In this document: positions 51,243 to 63,939 of the stretch, piece by piece | Layout: every line of letters begins with the position of its first letter | Numbering within the stretch: position 1 is the first letter of the stretch | Assembly (NCBI RefSeq): GCF_037975245.1 | Contig: NC_092568.1 | Location: 19,616,001 to 19,680,000, forward strand | Reading direction: 5' to 3' | DNA: 64,000 nucleotides | Source of the DNA: Apostichopus japonicus | Lineage: Eukaryota; Echinodermata; Holothuroidea; Aspidochirotida; Stichopodidae | Notes under the pieces: model-generated | Told to the model about the DNA's origin: nothing | Database searches by the model: none | Seen by the model: only the letters and a program-made list of their open reading frames with translations | Program-made: the position numbers and the translations under genes

Positions 51243-54200
51243 AAAAAATTGCTGGACATAACAGAGAAACCGCAACAACTGCATGGTTACCTACAAAACC
51301 ATAAAGAGAGAAATGTCTAATACAACATTTTAAGTGACTCATAGTTTGTAACATATCATGACAACAAATCTAACATTGGTTGATTTATATTGAAATGATT
51401 TTTTACGAACGTATATATTACTATTTTATATTCTACATACCAACGATGCTAAAATCATTTACATTTTTATATTGTACAAGTCAAATCACAGAGTTCTTAT
51501 TATATTTATTTACTTTAACTTTACATATATCTTCTCGTCTGTTATTTTTTGTTTTTGTTTTGGTCTTGTTTATAATTTGTCTATTTTGAAATGTCAGCAG
51601 TAGTTAATGCTCTCCAATATGCTTGAATGTTGAACAAGAGGGGAATCCTATGAATATGCTCGGATCTTATCGCAACACCAATTGCGGACAATTGATTATG
51701 GGATACATCCTATGTTACTGATCAAAATGCTGGTCGCTCCCCCTCTTTCTGGTCGCAAAAATAATGTTGTATGGTCACCCCCACCCCCCCCCCCCAAATG
51801 TAAGGTTGTAGGGGGAAAACATTGTTTGCCGAAAGAAATCTTTAACATAAGTTACTTAAAAGTTGAAAATACAACACCATTTTACAACAATAAGCACCTT
51901 AAATCATAAAAAAATTCTCAGGGTAGACTGCATTCCGTATGCCCCTTCCCCTTCCTTCATGTCGGTGGGGAGGGGAGAGGAGAGGTACTCATCCCCATTT
52001 GTACACATAATATAACAAATCTTATAGTGTACAGTACATAAATAAATAACACCTATGTGTGGTACAATCATAGAAATAAAGAGGGGTTGGGTACAACCTA
52101 TAGACGGTCGAAAATTACCTGCCTTTTAAGTCACGACTTGGGAAGAAATTAGAAAGCTATGTTTCACAAGTCCCGAATTTCATGTCATTATCACCATTCG
52201 TTTTAAACATATAGAATGATTTGTTTGGTAAACCAGGACAGCGAACCAGACTATATTATGCAGGGTGAGATAAATATTGTAAGGGTACGTCATGTCAAGA
52301 AGTTTTTACCGCAAAACGAGTAATAATACGAGTTTAATCAAATAATGGCCAATAAAATGGTTTAAATTGTCTGCATTTTACTTGTTTTGGCAAGCTTTCC
52401 TGCCAGACATTTTATAAATCCATTTTAGCATTTCAAACCACTTATGTCTTGAGCGTTGGGTTGGGGGGGGGGGGGGGTGGGGGGACCGAGGCTTTCAAAT
52501 ATCAAAAGTAGTCCACTGATATGATCATTATTCTGTCAACTTTCATATTCAACAAGCTAAGCGCAAAGTCGAGGGCGGTATTTCTTTTCTTTTTTGGCGC
52601 GTAAAAACTCATGTATGTGAACACCTCCCTAGATCTAGGCTAGGTACCTCAGTGAATTGCTCCTTTGACTAACTCATTAAATTCGTCACTTTTCAAGGTC
52701 GCTAGAGCATAGATATACGTGTTCAACTGATATGTCCTACCCACCGTATGACGATTTATATTTTGGGATCTCATGGCACTTGTAAATATCCGTACCTCTC
52801 CATGACAGTTTCATAATTTGAACTAGAATATGTGAAAATACTTGCTTATGCTTGTTATCTGTTCTCATCGGGTTTCTCCCATTTCACCATCGAAAATGTC
52901 CCAAGTCACCTTCAATCCTCATTTTTTTAAACCACCAGTTCTTCCTTATTTAACTCTTCAACATGGCCAAGCATCAGAACGATGATACAGAAACAAGAAC
53001 GACCTCAAGAGGTCGGTTAAACCTTTCTCCGGCGGATTCAACAATATTCTTATTACGATATACAGTACACAGTGCGGAGAGTATATATGGAATAATGTCA
53101 AACTGAGAATCCCTAAAGGAGCAGGCCCGTCCACGTGGACGAGAGTGCAATATACTGTGTCAAATGGTCGCAATCCAAATTTCACACATGCAGAAACAAG
53201 ATTTATTTTGTGATGTTTTGGATAGTTGTTCTTCACTAGAATCCCTATCACATAAAAGATAAAAAATTATCGTTTTAGTTTTGCCTCCACTTTTCATTTC
53301 CCATCTGAAGAAAGCAAATAGTTGGTAAAGGTGGTGGTTGGTACATAACTCCGAATCTCTTGATTTGAGGGGTGGAGAGGGTTGTGGGTGGAAATCATTT
53401 TTATAGGACAAATTCCATTGTTCAATGTCCTCATGTGTCTTGATTTCGACGAGGGCACTTCCATGGGGTGTCTGATTGCAAGGTGAATGGAGAGGGGGAG
53501 TTAGTTTAGAATGTGCTGAGGAAATTCTCTATTTTCTTATAATCCCTCCCCCCCCCCCTTTCTTCTGCTAACATCAGAAACAGCATGCACTACCAACAGA
53601 AAAGCAAACAAGAAGCTAACAGCTCATGAGATATGAAAGACATAATTTTATTTTCTTATCCAAATAGTAAAATGAACAAAATGACACTTCTGGGACATGA
53701 AAAGGAAAGGTGGAAATGAAGGGGGGAGGTGTGGAGAAGGGAGTGAGGTATGGTGAAATAACAATAACCCATTGTACATTACAGATCATACAAATACAGG
53801 TGTTAATAGCATGATATATCTAGCAGGATGTTCATTAATACTGTCAGTGGAATACCAAATGATGTTAACCGGTGGCATGTGCACAGGTAGGGGGACGTGG
53901 GGGAGGGGAGAATTGGGCTACTACTATGGATGTATCCTCAACCCTCCTTTTATCAACCTCATACAAAGTATTTAATATCAATTCCTTGTGTTGAAGGCTA
54001 CTTAAATAGACCTAATTTATAGTCTAAATATGCCTCATGATGCACCCACTGACATCTTAAGTTCTCTTTTTTCATTTTCCTGACAGAGTCCACCTCACCC
54101 CCCCCCCCTACATATCGTTTGGATTGACCCCCAGGGCATCACCCATTCCATTGTAAAATCCTTCATTTGCTTCTGGCCCATAAAGGTTCAGGCCCCTACC

Positions 54201-54648
54201 TTAATCGACCGAGGAAAATTTGGCTCCCCCCTCCCACCAATGAATATCTGTGCATGCTACTGATGTTAACCACATTTGGATATTTTTTCAAAAGTAACCA
54301 TAGCCTACAAACTGTAAAATCTAGGTCCATAAATATAACATAATCTTTACACAAACTTTGCCAGAATTTAAGACACAAACTTGCCCTTTTTTCTTATGCT
54401 TTCGATGGTTATGGAAAGGAGACAATGATTCATTTTCTGCTTGTCTCTCACATGACCTGCACAAAGAGTACGATCACACCCACCCCCCACGCCCATCTCC
54501 TCCTCACCTAACCCCTCTTTCATGAGTTACAAATAACTTTATACTGACAAGCTTATTTCTGTCGTTCAGACAAACCATAATATCGGACATGAGAGTACAG
54601 ATGTGACTGCTCTGCTTTGCTTCTACTACAACATTTAATTTCTTCCTA
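51243..54648. other. No supported gene (between two 3' ends)
   Basis: AT-rich DNA with poly-C/poly-G runs near 51782, 52463, 53550 and 54100. AATAAA near 52039 may serve the upstream gene. It is the convergent space between the unknown gene (+) and the NPC2-like gene (-). Confidence 0.5.
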
Positions 54649-54654
54649 TTTATT
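54649..54654 (-). terminator. Candidate polyadenylation signal of the NPC2-like gene
   Basis: TTTATT on the + strand (AATAAA on the - strand), about 250 bases past the stop codon. Motif match only. Confidence 0.45.
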
Positions 54655-54900
54655 GATATTTCACTTTACAAATCTACCAGAAATCATTATTTAAAAAGCT
54701 GTCAACTTAAATTTACCTCTGCCAATTATCTGCAAGACTCCCACTATTATTTAATTAACAATTATGATATAAACAAACTATGCAGGATGACACACCAAAA
54801 GTAACTAAGTTCCACAATAAAACTTATTCATTCATTTTGCATTTGAAATGTTAAGTAAAACTGGCATGTAACATAGCAGTTAGGAGAACTGAGCTGTTTG

Positions 54901-54996
54901 TCAGACTTTCTTTCCACTCAGGATGACTGGCGCCATCGCACAGAGATAGTCTTCATCTTTCCCATTCTGAAGTTTAAATGCCAGAGTGACTGCCAT
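54901..54996 (-). CDS. NPC2: NPC2-like exon 4 (C-terminus)
   Basis: 96 nt after CTTACAG, 31 residues and TGA at 54903-54901. Carries the last cysteine (C145, pairing with C29 in the family) in YLCAMAPVIL, which parallels FCWEIPVQIV of human NPC2. Confidence 0.92.
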   Translation of the reverse strand: MAVTLAFKLQNGKDEDYLCAMAPVILSGKKV

Positions 54997-57900
54997 CTGT
55001 AAGAAGACGATACATCCATAACAATATGACTAGAAGTTTGAATATGTATATATGTTAATTATATGAAGTTATTAACAAGTTAATGAAAGAAACAAAAGCA
55101 AATAGAAATTATTTGCGGAAGGTTTTATACCTTATCTTACACCTATGTATTTGAACATGTAAACATTGTCAGTAGAGAATATCATTCATTTATGATAGCA
55201 TCAAGTATGTAGTTTCTTGAAAATCACGATACACGAGGGTAAACAATTTTTTTCCAGGTATCCGGATACCCGACAGGTAACGGCTCTTGGGTACCCGGTT
55301 CCCGATTTTTGGACCCGTGTAAACACTTATATATATATATATATATATATATAGTTGTGAAATTTAGGATAGTTAAAAACAGGTCCCACTTGCTACTTAA
55401 ATTGGAGTACTTCCCCCTTTGCCCCCCCTTCCCCCTTCCCCCTTCCCCCAGCTATTTATACTGTAATTCTTCTTCTCCTTAGTGTTAGTTCTATTTCACA
55501 TCAAAATATTAATCTACTTCAAACTGATGCCTGTTCAGTAACAATTTGGAAACAAACTTGCACAAACTCCCGTGCTTAACCTCAATTCCCCTTTTATGAA
55601 ACTAGGCTTTACAGAGATATTAGCAGTCTACCTGTTACAAAATAACAACCATTGTTTGGTGACAAGGACAAATTGGGCATGGCTGATTATAAGGGTCACA
55701 GATTAATAGAAGGCTTTTTAACCTAAACCTGTTTCTATCAGCAATTAAAATCCAAGATTAAAAGAAAAACAACTAGTTTAGAAGAGTGCAACCAAGCATG
55801 GCAACTAAAGGTGAATTGAACTGTAAATTGTCTTTTTTCTTGGGGGGGGGGGGGGCAGGAGAAAGAATAGAAATAGTGTGTGCCTTTCATGCATGAGATT
55901 TCATGAAAGGAATTCTGCTGTGGAAATTGTAGCAAGGACATCTCCTGTATCAGAAACAAATATATTCTACTAGAAATGAGTATACCTGATTTAGCGTAAT
56001 ACATGTAATAGATTACAGAGAGTTTGTTATTTTATTGAATGTGTGTATTGGACGTATGTCATAATAGCATGTGGAAAGGCAACACTTTGGCTTCTATATA
56101 AGTTGATACATTATACAGCTTAAATATTACGCTACCCGCTGTATCAGTATTCCTTGTTCAATGGAAAAGGACAAGAAGTCTTGTGAAGCTATACGTAACT
56201 ACATGAAAATTTACAAAAAGTTGATCTTCATCTTGGCTTCACTGTACTTCTCAGCCTATGTTATCAGTTTGTTTTAACACCCTCCCTTACCCCTGCACAA
56301 AGTGTGTAAATGGACCCCTTTGACCTCAAATACATCTTTGCAATTGTTGTGTTGCCTGCATGATCTGATAGCATAGTTCTGTCAAAACTTTACGTTTTCA
56401 GCGCTCGGTGTCCAAATAAGGATATTTAAAGAGCTTTTGCCATTACTTTTCCATACATGATTGTAAAACTTGGAAGTTGCATGATAATGGGATGAACAGC
56501 ATGTGCAAGAAATGTACACATTACGATCTTCCCCACCTATAGTATATACCACCGGTGGCCAAAAACATTGGAGATTGAATATCTGCTCTAGTTCATATTA
56601 CTAGCCATACTGAATACCCTCCTCTGACCAAATTCATGATTTAACACACAGTGTACTATTTCAGTGGTCAAGCCAACTTTGTCTTCACACAGGAAAGTCG
56701 TGCCAGCCACTATAGAGCACTTGTGTTTGCAATCATATAGGTGGCTGGTCAATTAATTAGGTGCTCTCAAGGATGAATCCTGATGGCAGTAGTTGGGGTA
56801 GTTTATGCTATCAAGTAACAAATTAGTAATGCTCGAATGAACTTGAGGACAGTTGTTCTATAGGCAGGCTTGACTGTCATGCATACATTTGAATATTTAC
56901 ACAGTATTGAACAGCTTTCTAGAGTTCATTGGTTAAATAATACTACTAGCCACAATAGACATGTGTGTACAATAGAAGAAGTGTCCTCATCTTGACACCA
57001 AAAATATCAATCAAGTAATCAAATATGATGAGGTGAACAGTATCAAATTTCCTGTTCAGTTTCTTTTACATAAGAGGAAAATTGGGAACAGGTTTGGCAG
57101 AAGTGGGGGGGGGGGGGGAGGTTCACTCCGGATGAGCGTTAACTTCTATGGGTAGTTGGACATATGATTTTGATTTAAGGGGTAGTGACCACCAAGTTTA
57201 CCTCCAAATGTCCCCACAAAACGGATCCACTGTTGCATAGCATTCCATAAATTGCAGTATTTTAATGTTTAACAACAATATGACAATTTTTGTTTTATCA
57301 AAATTTGAGCAAATTTTAATTTATGAAACTTAGGTGTATTTTGGAAGTTTGTCACAAAACTAGATATGGCATGTTCAAGGTGTGTACCTCAGCTTTAGCC
57401 ACCCCTCAGATTGATAAATAGGGCTGTGTGCAGATACCGTACCTTACGAGCATACATGGGAACTGTCACCGTCTCTTCATACGTGTATGTGGTCCCGGCA
57501 GTCATTGGACAGGTAAGACCAGCATTCTCACAGGCGTTGGGCATGCCGAGCGGAAAGGGATAAAACCTGCCTTCGTTGACTACAAATACTGAAGCTGTCA
57601 AAGTGGCAGCATCCTGGACTATGGTTTAAATAGATAAGGAAAACCAAACCGCTTTGAAACTCAGGTTATATTTAGGACCATATTCTGTGTCCCATACTCC
57701 AGCCATGTCATAAACAACGATCCTTCATTTTACACACTCTAGGCTAGATATAGATCTTGACATATGTACATATAGTCACCTTTGTATATAGTCAATTTTT
57801 CAGAATTTTTCTTTCCTTTACAGTTTAAAACTAAAAAAAACATCCCATTCATTTTAGCTGGACTTGTCCAAATTTAGTGATATTACATAATGAAAGAAAA

Positions 57901-59247
57901 GTAAAATAATTTTGAAAATTTTCCAAAGGGGATTTTTATTTTTTAATGCAGTCATTTATTGAATACCCAGTCTTCAATTATTCTGTTTGAATAAGTTTCT
58001 GTCATTGATAGTGCAGTGTTCAATTCATGTGTCATACACCGTATACTAAATACGGTATATATTTATGCGTCAATTTTTGTAAAAAGGAAGCAATCGCTTT
58101 TCCTCCATGATGAGTGCTTACCAATTTCGTCAAACATCCACAACGGAGATAATGTGAACGCCAACTGAGATAATGTAAAGGCCAACTGGACTGTACAAAG
58201 TTTAATCGAATACCAGCCAAGCCTATATTTATTAATTTTTTTTATATATATATGACTGATTTTAAAATAAAAATGTAAACATACTTATAAATTATACAAA
58301 TATACATATACAGGAACTAAAATGTTGTTGTTGCTTGAAAAGACCATCTTACTTGCATCAAAATTGATCATCACGGTTGCATCCTGTCCGCTGTGCACAA
58401 TGCAAGGCTCTTCATTGCATGGTTTGATCTCAGCATAGTTTATCGACACCATTTTCTCGCCTAAACAAAATACAGTGACAGGAAAATTGAATGAAGCTTT
58501 TAATATGTCTTATGGTAATATATGACACAGTATAATAAGACAATCGCTGAATGTGAATCTAAGGTACATTGTCATCATTTAGTCACCATTTTTTTAAATG
58601 GCATGACATTAATTATCAAATCCCCAAAACTAGGTAGAAAAAATCTAACAGCCCTAGTAACATATTCACAGAAAATGATCAATTTTGTTTTAATTCTGGG
58701 CTAATTTAGCTGTTGTGTGTACTAGCAAGATCTTCAAGTTTAAAATCACTTTCACTAAGCTTATCACTTCACTGACTTTAATTTTTTTCAAGTTTACAAC
58801 AATCACCAAGTCAGATATAAAATTCAGTTTTAATATATGTCAGTAAATAACAGTGGCATCAACTATACAATGGTAAAAATGGAACTTAATGTAGCCTAAC
58901 GTTTAGACTAGACTATGCACTGATGCAGGTCCCATTACTACTAGTACTAGGCTTACGTAAGATTTTACCAAAACGTTTGGGAGAGCCTCCCGGAACTTCG
59001 GAAGACCATGGAAAGCATGATTCATATTACTCTGCTGTAGAGTGTACTGCCTATATGCCTTACTTTTGTTAGACCTAACGTTATAGGCCTAGCTCACTTG
59101 TTTACATTTATGCTAGCCTCTTAAAACTAACTTAAGTTTTTACACTTTTATACCTGTCACACAGTCCTCAAATGTTACTCTCATTCCATTTGCTGCGGAA
59201 AACGTCGTAACAACGGCGATTACAAAAAATACGTATTTGAGACACAT
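54901..59247 (-). CDS. NPC2: NPC2-like lysosomal/secreted sterol-binding protein (ML domain)
   Basis: A small soluble lipid carrier of the MD-2-related lipid-recognition family; NPC2 binds cholesterol in the lysosome and passes it to NPC1. Minus-strand exons 59247-59154, 58460-58353, 57618-57443 and 54996-54901 join to 474 nt, 157 residues. Residues 1-21 form a signal peptide with hydrophobic core YVFFVIAVV. The six cysteines C29, C46, C51, C97, C104 and C145 match the three NPC2 disulphides, with the diagnostic FEDC, KPCNEEPC and PFPLGMPNAC..LTCP motifs. Intron phases are 1, 1 and 0, all GT..AG. An in-frame TAA lies four codons upstream (59257-59259), fixing the start. No N-glycosylation sequon is present, unlike mammalian NPC2. 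Which NPC2 paralogue this is cannot be told here. Confidence 0.93.
54997..57442 (-). other. NPC2-like intron 3 (2.4 kb)
   Basis: AT-rich intron with (TA)n near 55329-55352, poly-G tracts near 55843-55854 and 57105-57118, and at 55255-55320 a stretch of alternating GGTATCCGGATACC and GGGTACCC-type words that looks like a piece of a dispersed repeat. No coding signal. Confidence 0.75.
57443..57618 (-). CDS. NPC2: NPC2-like exon 3
   Basis: 176 nt after CCATAG. Encodes the PFPLGMPNAC..LTCP segment (C97, C104) and the TYTYEETVTVPMYARK strand that lines the sterol pocket in NPC2. Ends in phase 0 at AAG|GTACGG. Confidence 0.92.
57619..58352 (-). other. NPC2-like intron 2 (0.7 kb)
   Basis: AT-rich intron between GTAAGA and CCATAG on the - strand. 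I see no repeat or motif of note. Confidence 0.75.
58353..58460 (-). CDS. NPC2: NPC2-like exon 2
   Basis: 108 nt after TTTAG. Encodes the KPCNEEPC loop (C46-C51 pair) and the first beta strands, to INFDA. Donor CAA|GTAAGA; phase 1 on both sides. Confidence 0.92.
58461..59153 (-). other. NPC2-like intron 1 (0.7 kb)
   Basis: AT-rich intron between GTATAA and TTTAG on the - strand. Nothing else is recognised. Confidence 0.75.
59154..59247 (-). CDS. NPC2: NPC2-like exon 1: signal peptide
   Basis: ATG at 59247-59245, signal peptide, then MRVTFEDCVT with the first conserved cysteine (C29). Donor ACAG|GTATAA on the minus strand; phase 1. Confidence 0.92.
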
Positions 59248-59259
59248 TGTTTTAACTTA

Positions 59260-62200
59260 TTTCCCGACTCAGCTTGATAAAACTAAGTGTACCCTAGCGA
59301 TAATACCGTCTATAAAAGTGTCGTTTTCTGTCAGTAATAAAACCGTTATGCTGAGTATAAGTTTTGGCCTACTACTTGGCATTTACGATCATCGTACCGT
59401 AACCAACACCCGTTGTAGGATTTTACGAAAGTCAAACGAATTCGAAGTGCGTCCTCTACTTTTGAAAGTTTGTCATGAAGTCGGCAGTGCATTGTGGATT
59501 CATACAGAGCCGTATATAGAGAGAGTTTGGCCAACCATGTAACCGATTTGGATTGGTCGAGAGGGAAAACGCCCACACAGGGTGGTAAAATAGGTCCACT
59601 TGAAAACTGTATAGCAGACGACACGCATACTCACAGTGTATAGACTATCGTTTGTGTACACGAAAAAAGTACGAAATTATGAAAGAAATGGTGCTGGGGA
59701 TGCTGCGATCGGTCAGAACATGGATATTGTTGTTTGATTATCCGACTGACCATAAAAGAAGAGGAATTTTTTGGAAGTAGAAAGAACAAGATGGAGATCT
59801 AATGAAAAAGTCTGTGTAGCCTAGGCCCAGTATTACTAGCCATAGGCCCTAGTGTAATACGAGTAATGTACAAGCAATGCGAGAATTTTACGTTCAGACT
59901 GGTTTCTGTAATTACATGCATGGCTATTCTCTCTCGTTTTACGATCCACAAATTCGATTTCATTATGCCAGCTCTCCTAATCATAGGCATGGCAGTTTCA
60001 GTCGCACATACAGTTATCCTAATTCCTAGTTATTGTATGCCTAGGCTATGCCTAGCCTAAAAAAGTATCACTTTTAGTTTAATGTAAAAGGGTGGGCTAG
60101 CCTCTAGGCATCACGTAAAGCCCTAATCCTTAGTTAAGCCCGAAGCATAAGTTAAGCCTGGGCTTAGTTAGACCTGGACCATTCTTGCTATTACTACAAC
60201 TGTTATAGCACATTACATATTATGGCACAGTATAAGGCCCAATTAAACTAGGTCTAAGGAAAACAAAGTAGCCTAGGCCTAAACTAGTTAGGCTAGGTCT
60301 ATACTCATTGGCAACTTATGGGTTGTGTACACATACAGGCCTAATTATATAGACCCTTTTAGTATGCCATAAACAAGTGCCCAAATGGTTAAATGATCTT
60401 GGTTTGTGTTAATTGTCAGCATTGGCCTAGCCTTTTTAGGCTAACATGAATTCAGCCTAATTTTTTCTTCTTCAAAAGTATAGCCTAGGCCTTGGTTTAA
60501 TTTGGATGCAGTCAACTATCATTTATCAAAGTTGCATCAGTACCTCCTTATTCCCTTAATTGACACCCACATTGACGATTGAAGTTAAAAAAATCTTTTT
60601 AAATTATCTTTAGACAGTAAATTTTAACTCCCTGAATTTCAGGACTTTTTTTAAAAATCAAAGGTGACATGTACTCTGAAGAAAAACTCCTAACATAAAA
60701 AGCCACAGTTAGCAGACTGTGATAATGACAAACCTGGTGAGTGACTACTAGACTGAAATCCAGTTCCTGTAACCACAGCAATAAAGTCTTTGTTTTAATC
60801 AATGCACTTGTGTGTTTGAAACTTTCAAATGGACACTCAATGGCAGTTGGTTAAGATATAAGGTTTTACCTTCATCATGGAGAGTTGAAGGGAATCTGCC
60901 TCATCATCTGAATAATGGACTCAAGGATAGCAACAAATCACGATTGGATAATGATTTTGAGCAAGTAAATATCTGGCAATTTGAAAGTTTGTATTATTTT
61001 TTTACATATTATTTAAGCTGTTTAGCTCACACACAAGCAAATGATCAAGTGACAACAACCGATGCAGTATATTTAAAGGTATTGAAGACTTGCCCTAAAC
61101 CGCATGCCGCGCTCTGAAAAAGTTTACTTTCCGTTGCTTGCAAGTGAAGTTTTTTTTGTGTCGCTACAAAATGCAGACAGTAATGAAACCTGATACCTTG
61201 TTATCTTTTATCTAGACCTGAGATGTCCACGCTGCTATGTGCACTGTGTTGTGGGTATTGACTGTGATGTTTGTATTGACTGTACACTAATGTCTATTTA
61301 CAGATGGTAGCAAGCTGTATGTGTATTTTCTGGGATCAATGGTGGTCTCTAACACTTCTGTTACACCGCATTCGAAACTAGGTCAGATAACCGGCATGAG
61401 ACGTTTCTTTGTGCGCGAGTCTCCACACCCTTTAAGGAGAAGTATTTATATCCCATTAATAGAGAAAGAATTATGTTTCAATTGGTAGCATGCAACTTAA
61501 AATTTTGCAAACATTAGATACAATCAAACAATAACAAGGTTCATTTACAAGGTAATCTACTGCCCTTTATTTCACATTAGTCTGTCACATCAGAAGGTCA
61601 CAGCTTTCAATAATTATACAAACAAATTCCCTTGATGGGTGCTTCGTTAGATTCCTGCAATTTTCAAGTTTATCAATGTAATAAGTTCTGAATGTGGCAA
61701 TGTGGAGAAGCTTTGGGATAATCTGTGGATAAGACTGCCAGACTATCAACAAGATTCCACATCCATGCAACTCCACTGCTTCCTTCACCTCCTTGCAGAT
61801 GTACCACATGTCCAAAAAAAAGTCAGCATTGGTTAATGTAATTAAAATCTGGCTTCCTCCTGAGCTGGCAAATACACATGAATTGTCAAGTACAGAGGTC
61901 AGTGTGAAACCACTGAAAGATCTTCTCAGCTTTCAAGAAAACAAGGACTTGAAGCCAAATTGACAGAGGCCACACTGATACCATTCCACTCTCATAAGAT
62001 GAAGGTATTACACACACTTCATTTTGCTTCTGCGATGCAGTGCCTGGTAGACTGTGAGGGTCACCCAATGGATGTTTTAACAACTGCCTGGTTTATAGAG
62101 CTCTGCAACAGATAATTCATCCTAATGTCTAGTCGTCATCCTGTCATGGCCTTGAGCAAGTTGAACCCACTTCAACACAAAGCAGCTATTGAATTCTTGT

Positions 62201-63015
62201 CTAGGTACTGTCAAATCCACATCACCATCATTGCTGGTTCCAGCTACGCTGACCATGATAAAAGAGTACAATGAGGGTTTTTTAATTCACCCAACAGAGC
62301 TTGCATTCCAGTACCTTTGGGCAGCTGAAAAGATATTCAGAAATTGTTATATATGAGTGTGTTTGTATGCATGCATATGTGTGATTTTCTTGCTTTACAG
62401 AACAGCTCCATTTTGATAAGCTATGTAACGTGGAAACCTGCCAATCATATGTTTGAAATAGGACAGGCTGAAACAATTCTTAAATGAAAAGCTTAACGAC
62501 TTCTTGCAGTTTTATACATCACTGTTCAGGTAAGGCCAGTAAGGGCAGTATGAAGAATAAGTAACAATTAATAATTATCATTATGGCCATTTGCTGTCTG
62601 CATAATAACAAACTGAATGATGTCATCAGCCCTGTGCTCAGTTGACAACACTGACAAGTAGGCACACTATGTCAGTGTGATCCATGAAACCTTATTAAGG
62701 ACATGACCGTATAGTAAATATGTTAATGGAAAATACATAAGCTACAACATACACCAGTATTCAGTTGTTGCAGGTTTTTTTTTTCTCGACAGACCCATTC
62801 AATCTGTTGCACCTACTATAGCCTAGTACTACATTCCTGAGAAATTAACACCACAACATCAGTCTTAGGTTTGCCCACAGACTCCCAACTATTGCTAACT
62901 CCTACACTCAAGTATATAGTTTAGTTTAGTAGAAAAAAAGACCAGGAGAGACATTCAAGTCCCCATTAAGGACCCTAAGGCTATATGAGAGGAATAAAAC
63001 CGCGGACATCAAATG
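59260..63015. other. 5' flank of the NPC2-like gene; no other gene supported
   Basis: 59820-60500 is dense in GCCTAGGCCTA-like words. Minus-strand frames at 61585-61815 and 61886-62083 are next to each other and could be a decayed element, but resemble nothing I know. Confidence 0.45.
59505..59535 (-). promoter_or_regulatory. 31-bp block shared with 63709-63739, upstream of the NPC2-like gene
   Basis: Identical over 31 bases, in inverted orientation, to 63709-63739. It contains a TATA-like CTATATACGG word and lies about 260 bases upstream of the NPC2-like ATG on the coding strand. It could be a promoter module or simply a dispersed repeat; the sequence alone does not decide. Confidence 0.35.
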
Positions 63016-63250
63016 TCATACCCAATTACAATGCTTAATGTACTCATCAAAAGTATTCTTAAACCCATTCACACTACTTGCAATTCAACCTTCTCAGGCA
63101 AACCATTCCATCCATTCACAACCCTTGCATAAGTTGTATTAGACTTTAGAGAAAAAGTTATGCCGAGTATTAATCCTACTATGTAACTTTTGGAGTTTAA
63201 TACAATGACCTCTGGTACAACTACTTTTTGGCAAACCTGAAAAGATCAGT
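63016..63250 (-). pseudogene. Decayed LINE reverse-transcriptase C-terminus (CR1/Jockey-like)
   Basis: Minus-strand frames, broken by frameshifts, read CTRGHCIKLQK..RHNFFSK, then YARVVNGWNGLPEKV, then VNGFKNTFDEYI and a stop at 63016. This is the end of the polyprotein of CR1/L2/Jockey-type LINEs, where a TRGH..F..RVVN.WN.LP..V....FK..LD pattern is usual. The rest of the element is absent from the window. Confidence 0.72.
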
Positions 63251-63939
63251 GAAGCATAAATTGTCATTTTATGTGTAGGCCTACTTTATTTAATTGAAGG
63301 ATCTATTAATGTAGGCCTGATGCTATAGTTGTGCGTCTGTAATCTAGCCTAGCCAGGACTGTGATGTGTGCTTTTCGTTTGTATGACTAAAGTAGGACTA
63401 GTAGTATGAGGCGTAAAATAAAACAAGTGTAATGACAGGTTTTCAGCTAGTTTTCTATGCATTTCAGGTGTGAAGATAAACATAAATGTCATTAAATAAC
63501 GCATACTCTAATTCATTACCTGATATCCATTTTGTTCCTCGTATGCCTGTCAAAATCTGACATTCTGAGTCGCTTCGTTTGTTCGCAACGAGCACAGTGT
63601 GCAAAGCTGCTATATATTGTGTGGTGTTTTTCGTGTTTCGCGCAACTGGTAACGACAACTGGACCTATTTTGATGCCCATGGTTTGCGTGTGACGTCACA
63701 AATCGCCAGTTGGCCAAACTCTCTCTATATACGGCTCTGGATTCATACCACAAATGCGGTTGAGGTAAATCCACTCAAACGGTAAATTAACCCAGGGAGA
63801 TGGGACCAGCTTCATGATTAACCATAGACGGGGAAATATGACAAAACAGACCTATGGCACTGAAGAAATATTTTGGCAGTTTGCAGTTATCTTCATCGTT
63901 TGCCGGCTATGCTCGAATGCTTGAATAGATAGGTTAAAC
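63251..63939. other. No supported gene
   Basis: Contains the TGACGTCA palindrome and the 31-bp block shared with the NPC2-like upstream region. No exon recognised. Confidence 0.45.
63709..63739 (+). repeat. 31-bp block, inverted copy of 59505-59535
   Basis: Exact partner of the block upstream of the NPC2-like gene. It follows a TGACGTCA palindrome (63691-63698). Weaker similarity continues on both sides, so the homologous piece is perhaps 60-70 bp. Confidence 0.6.

Noticed and set aside
61585-62083. Two adjacent minus-strand frames (76 and 65 codons)
   Set aside because: I could not match them to any transposase, integrase or host family; left as unannotated.
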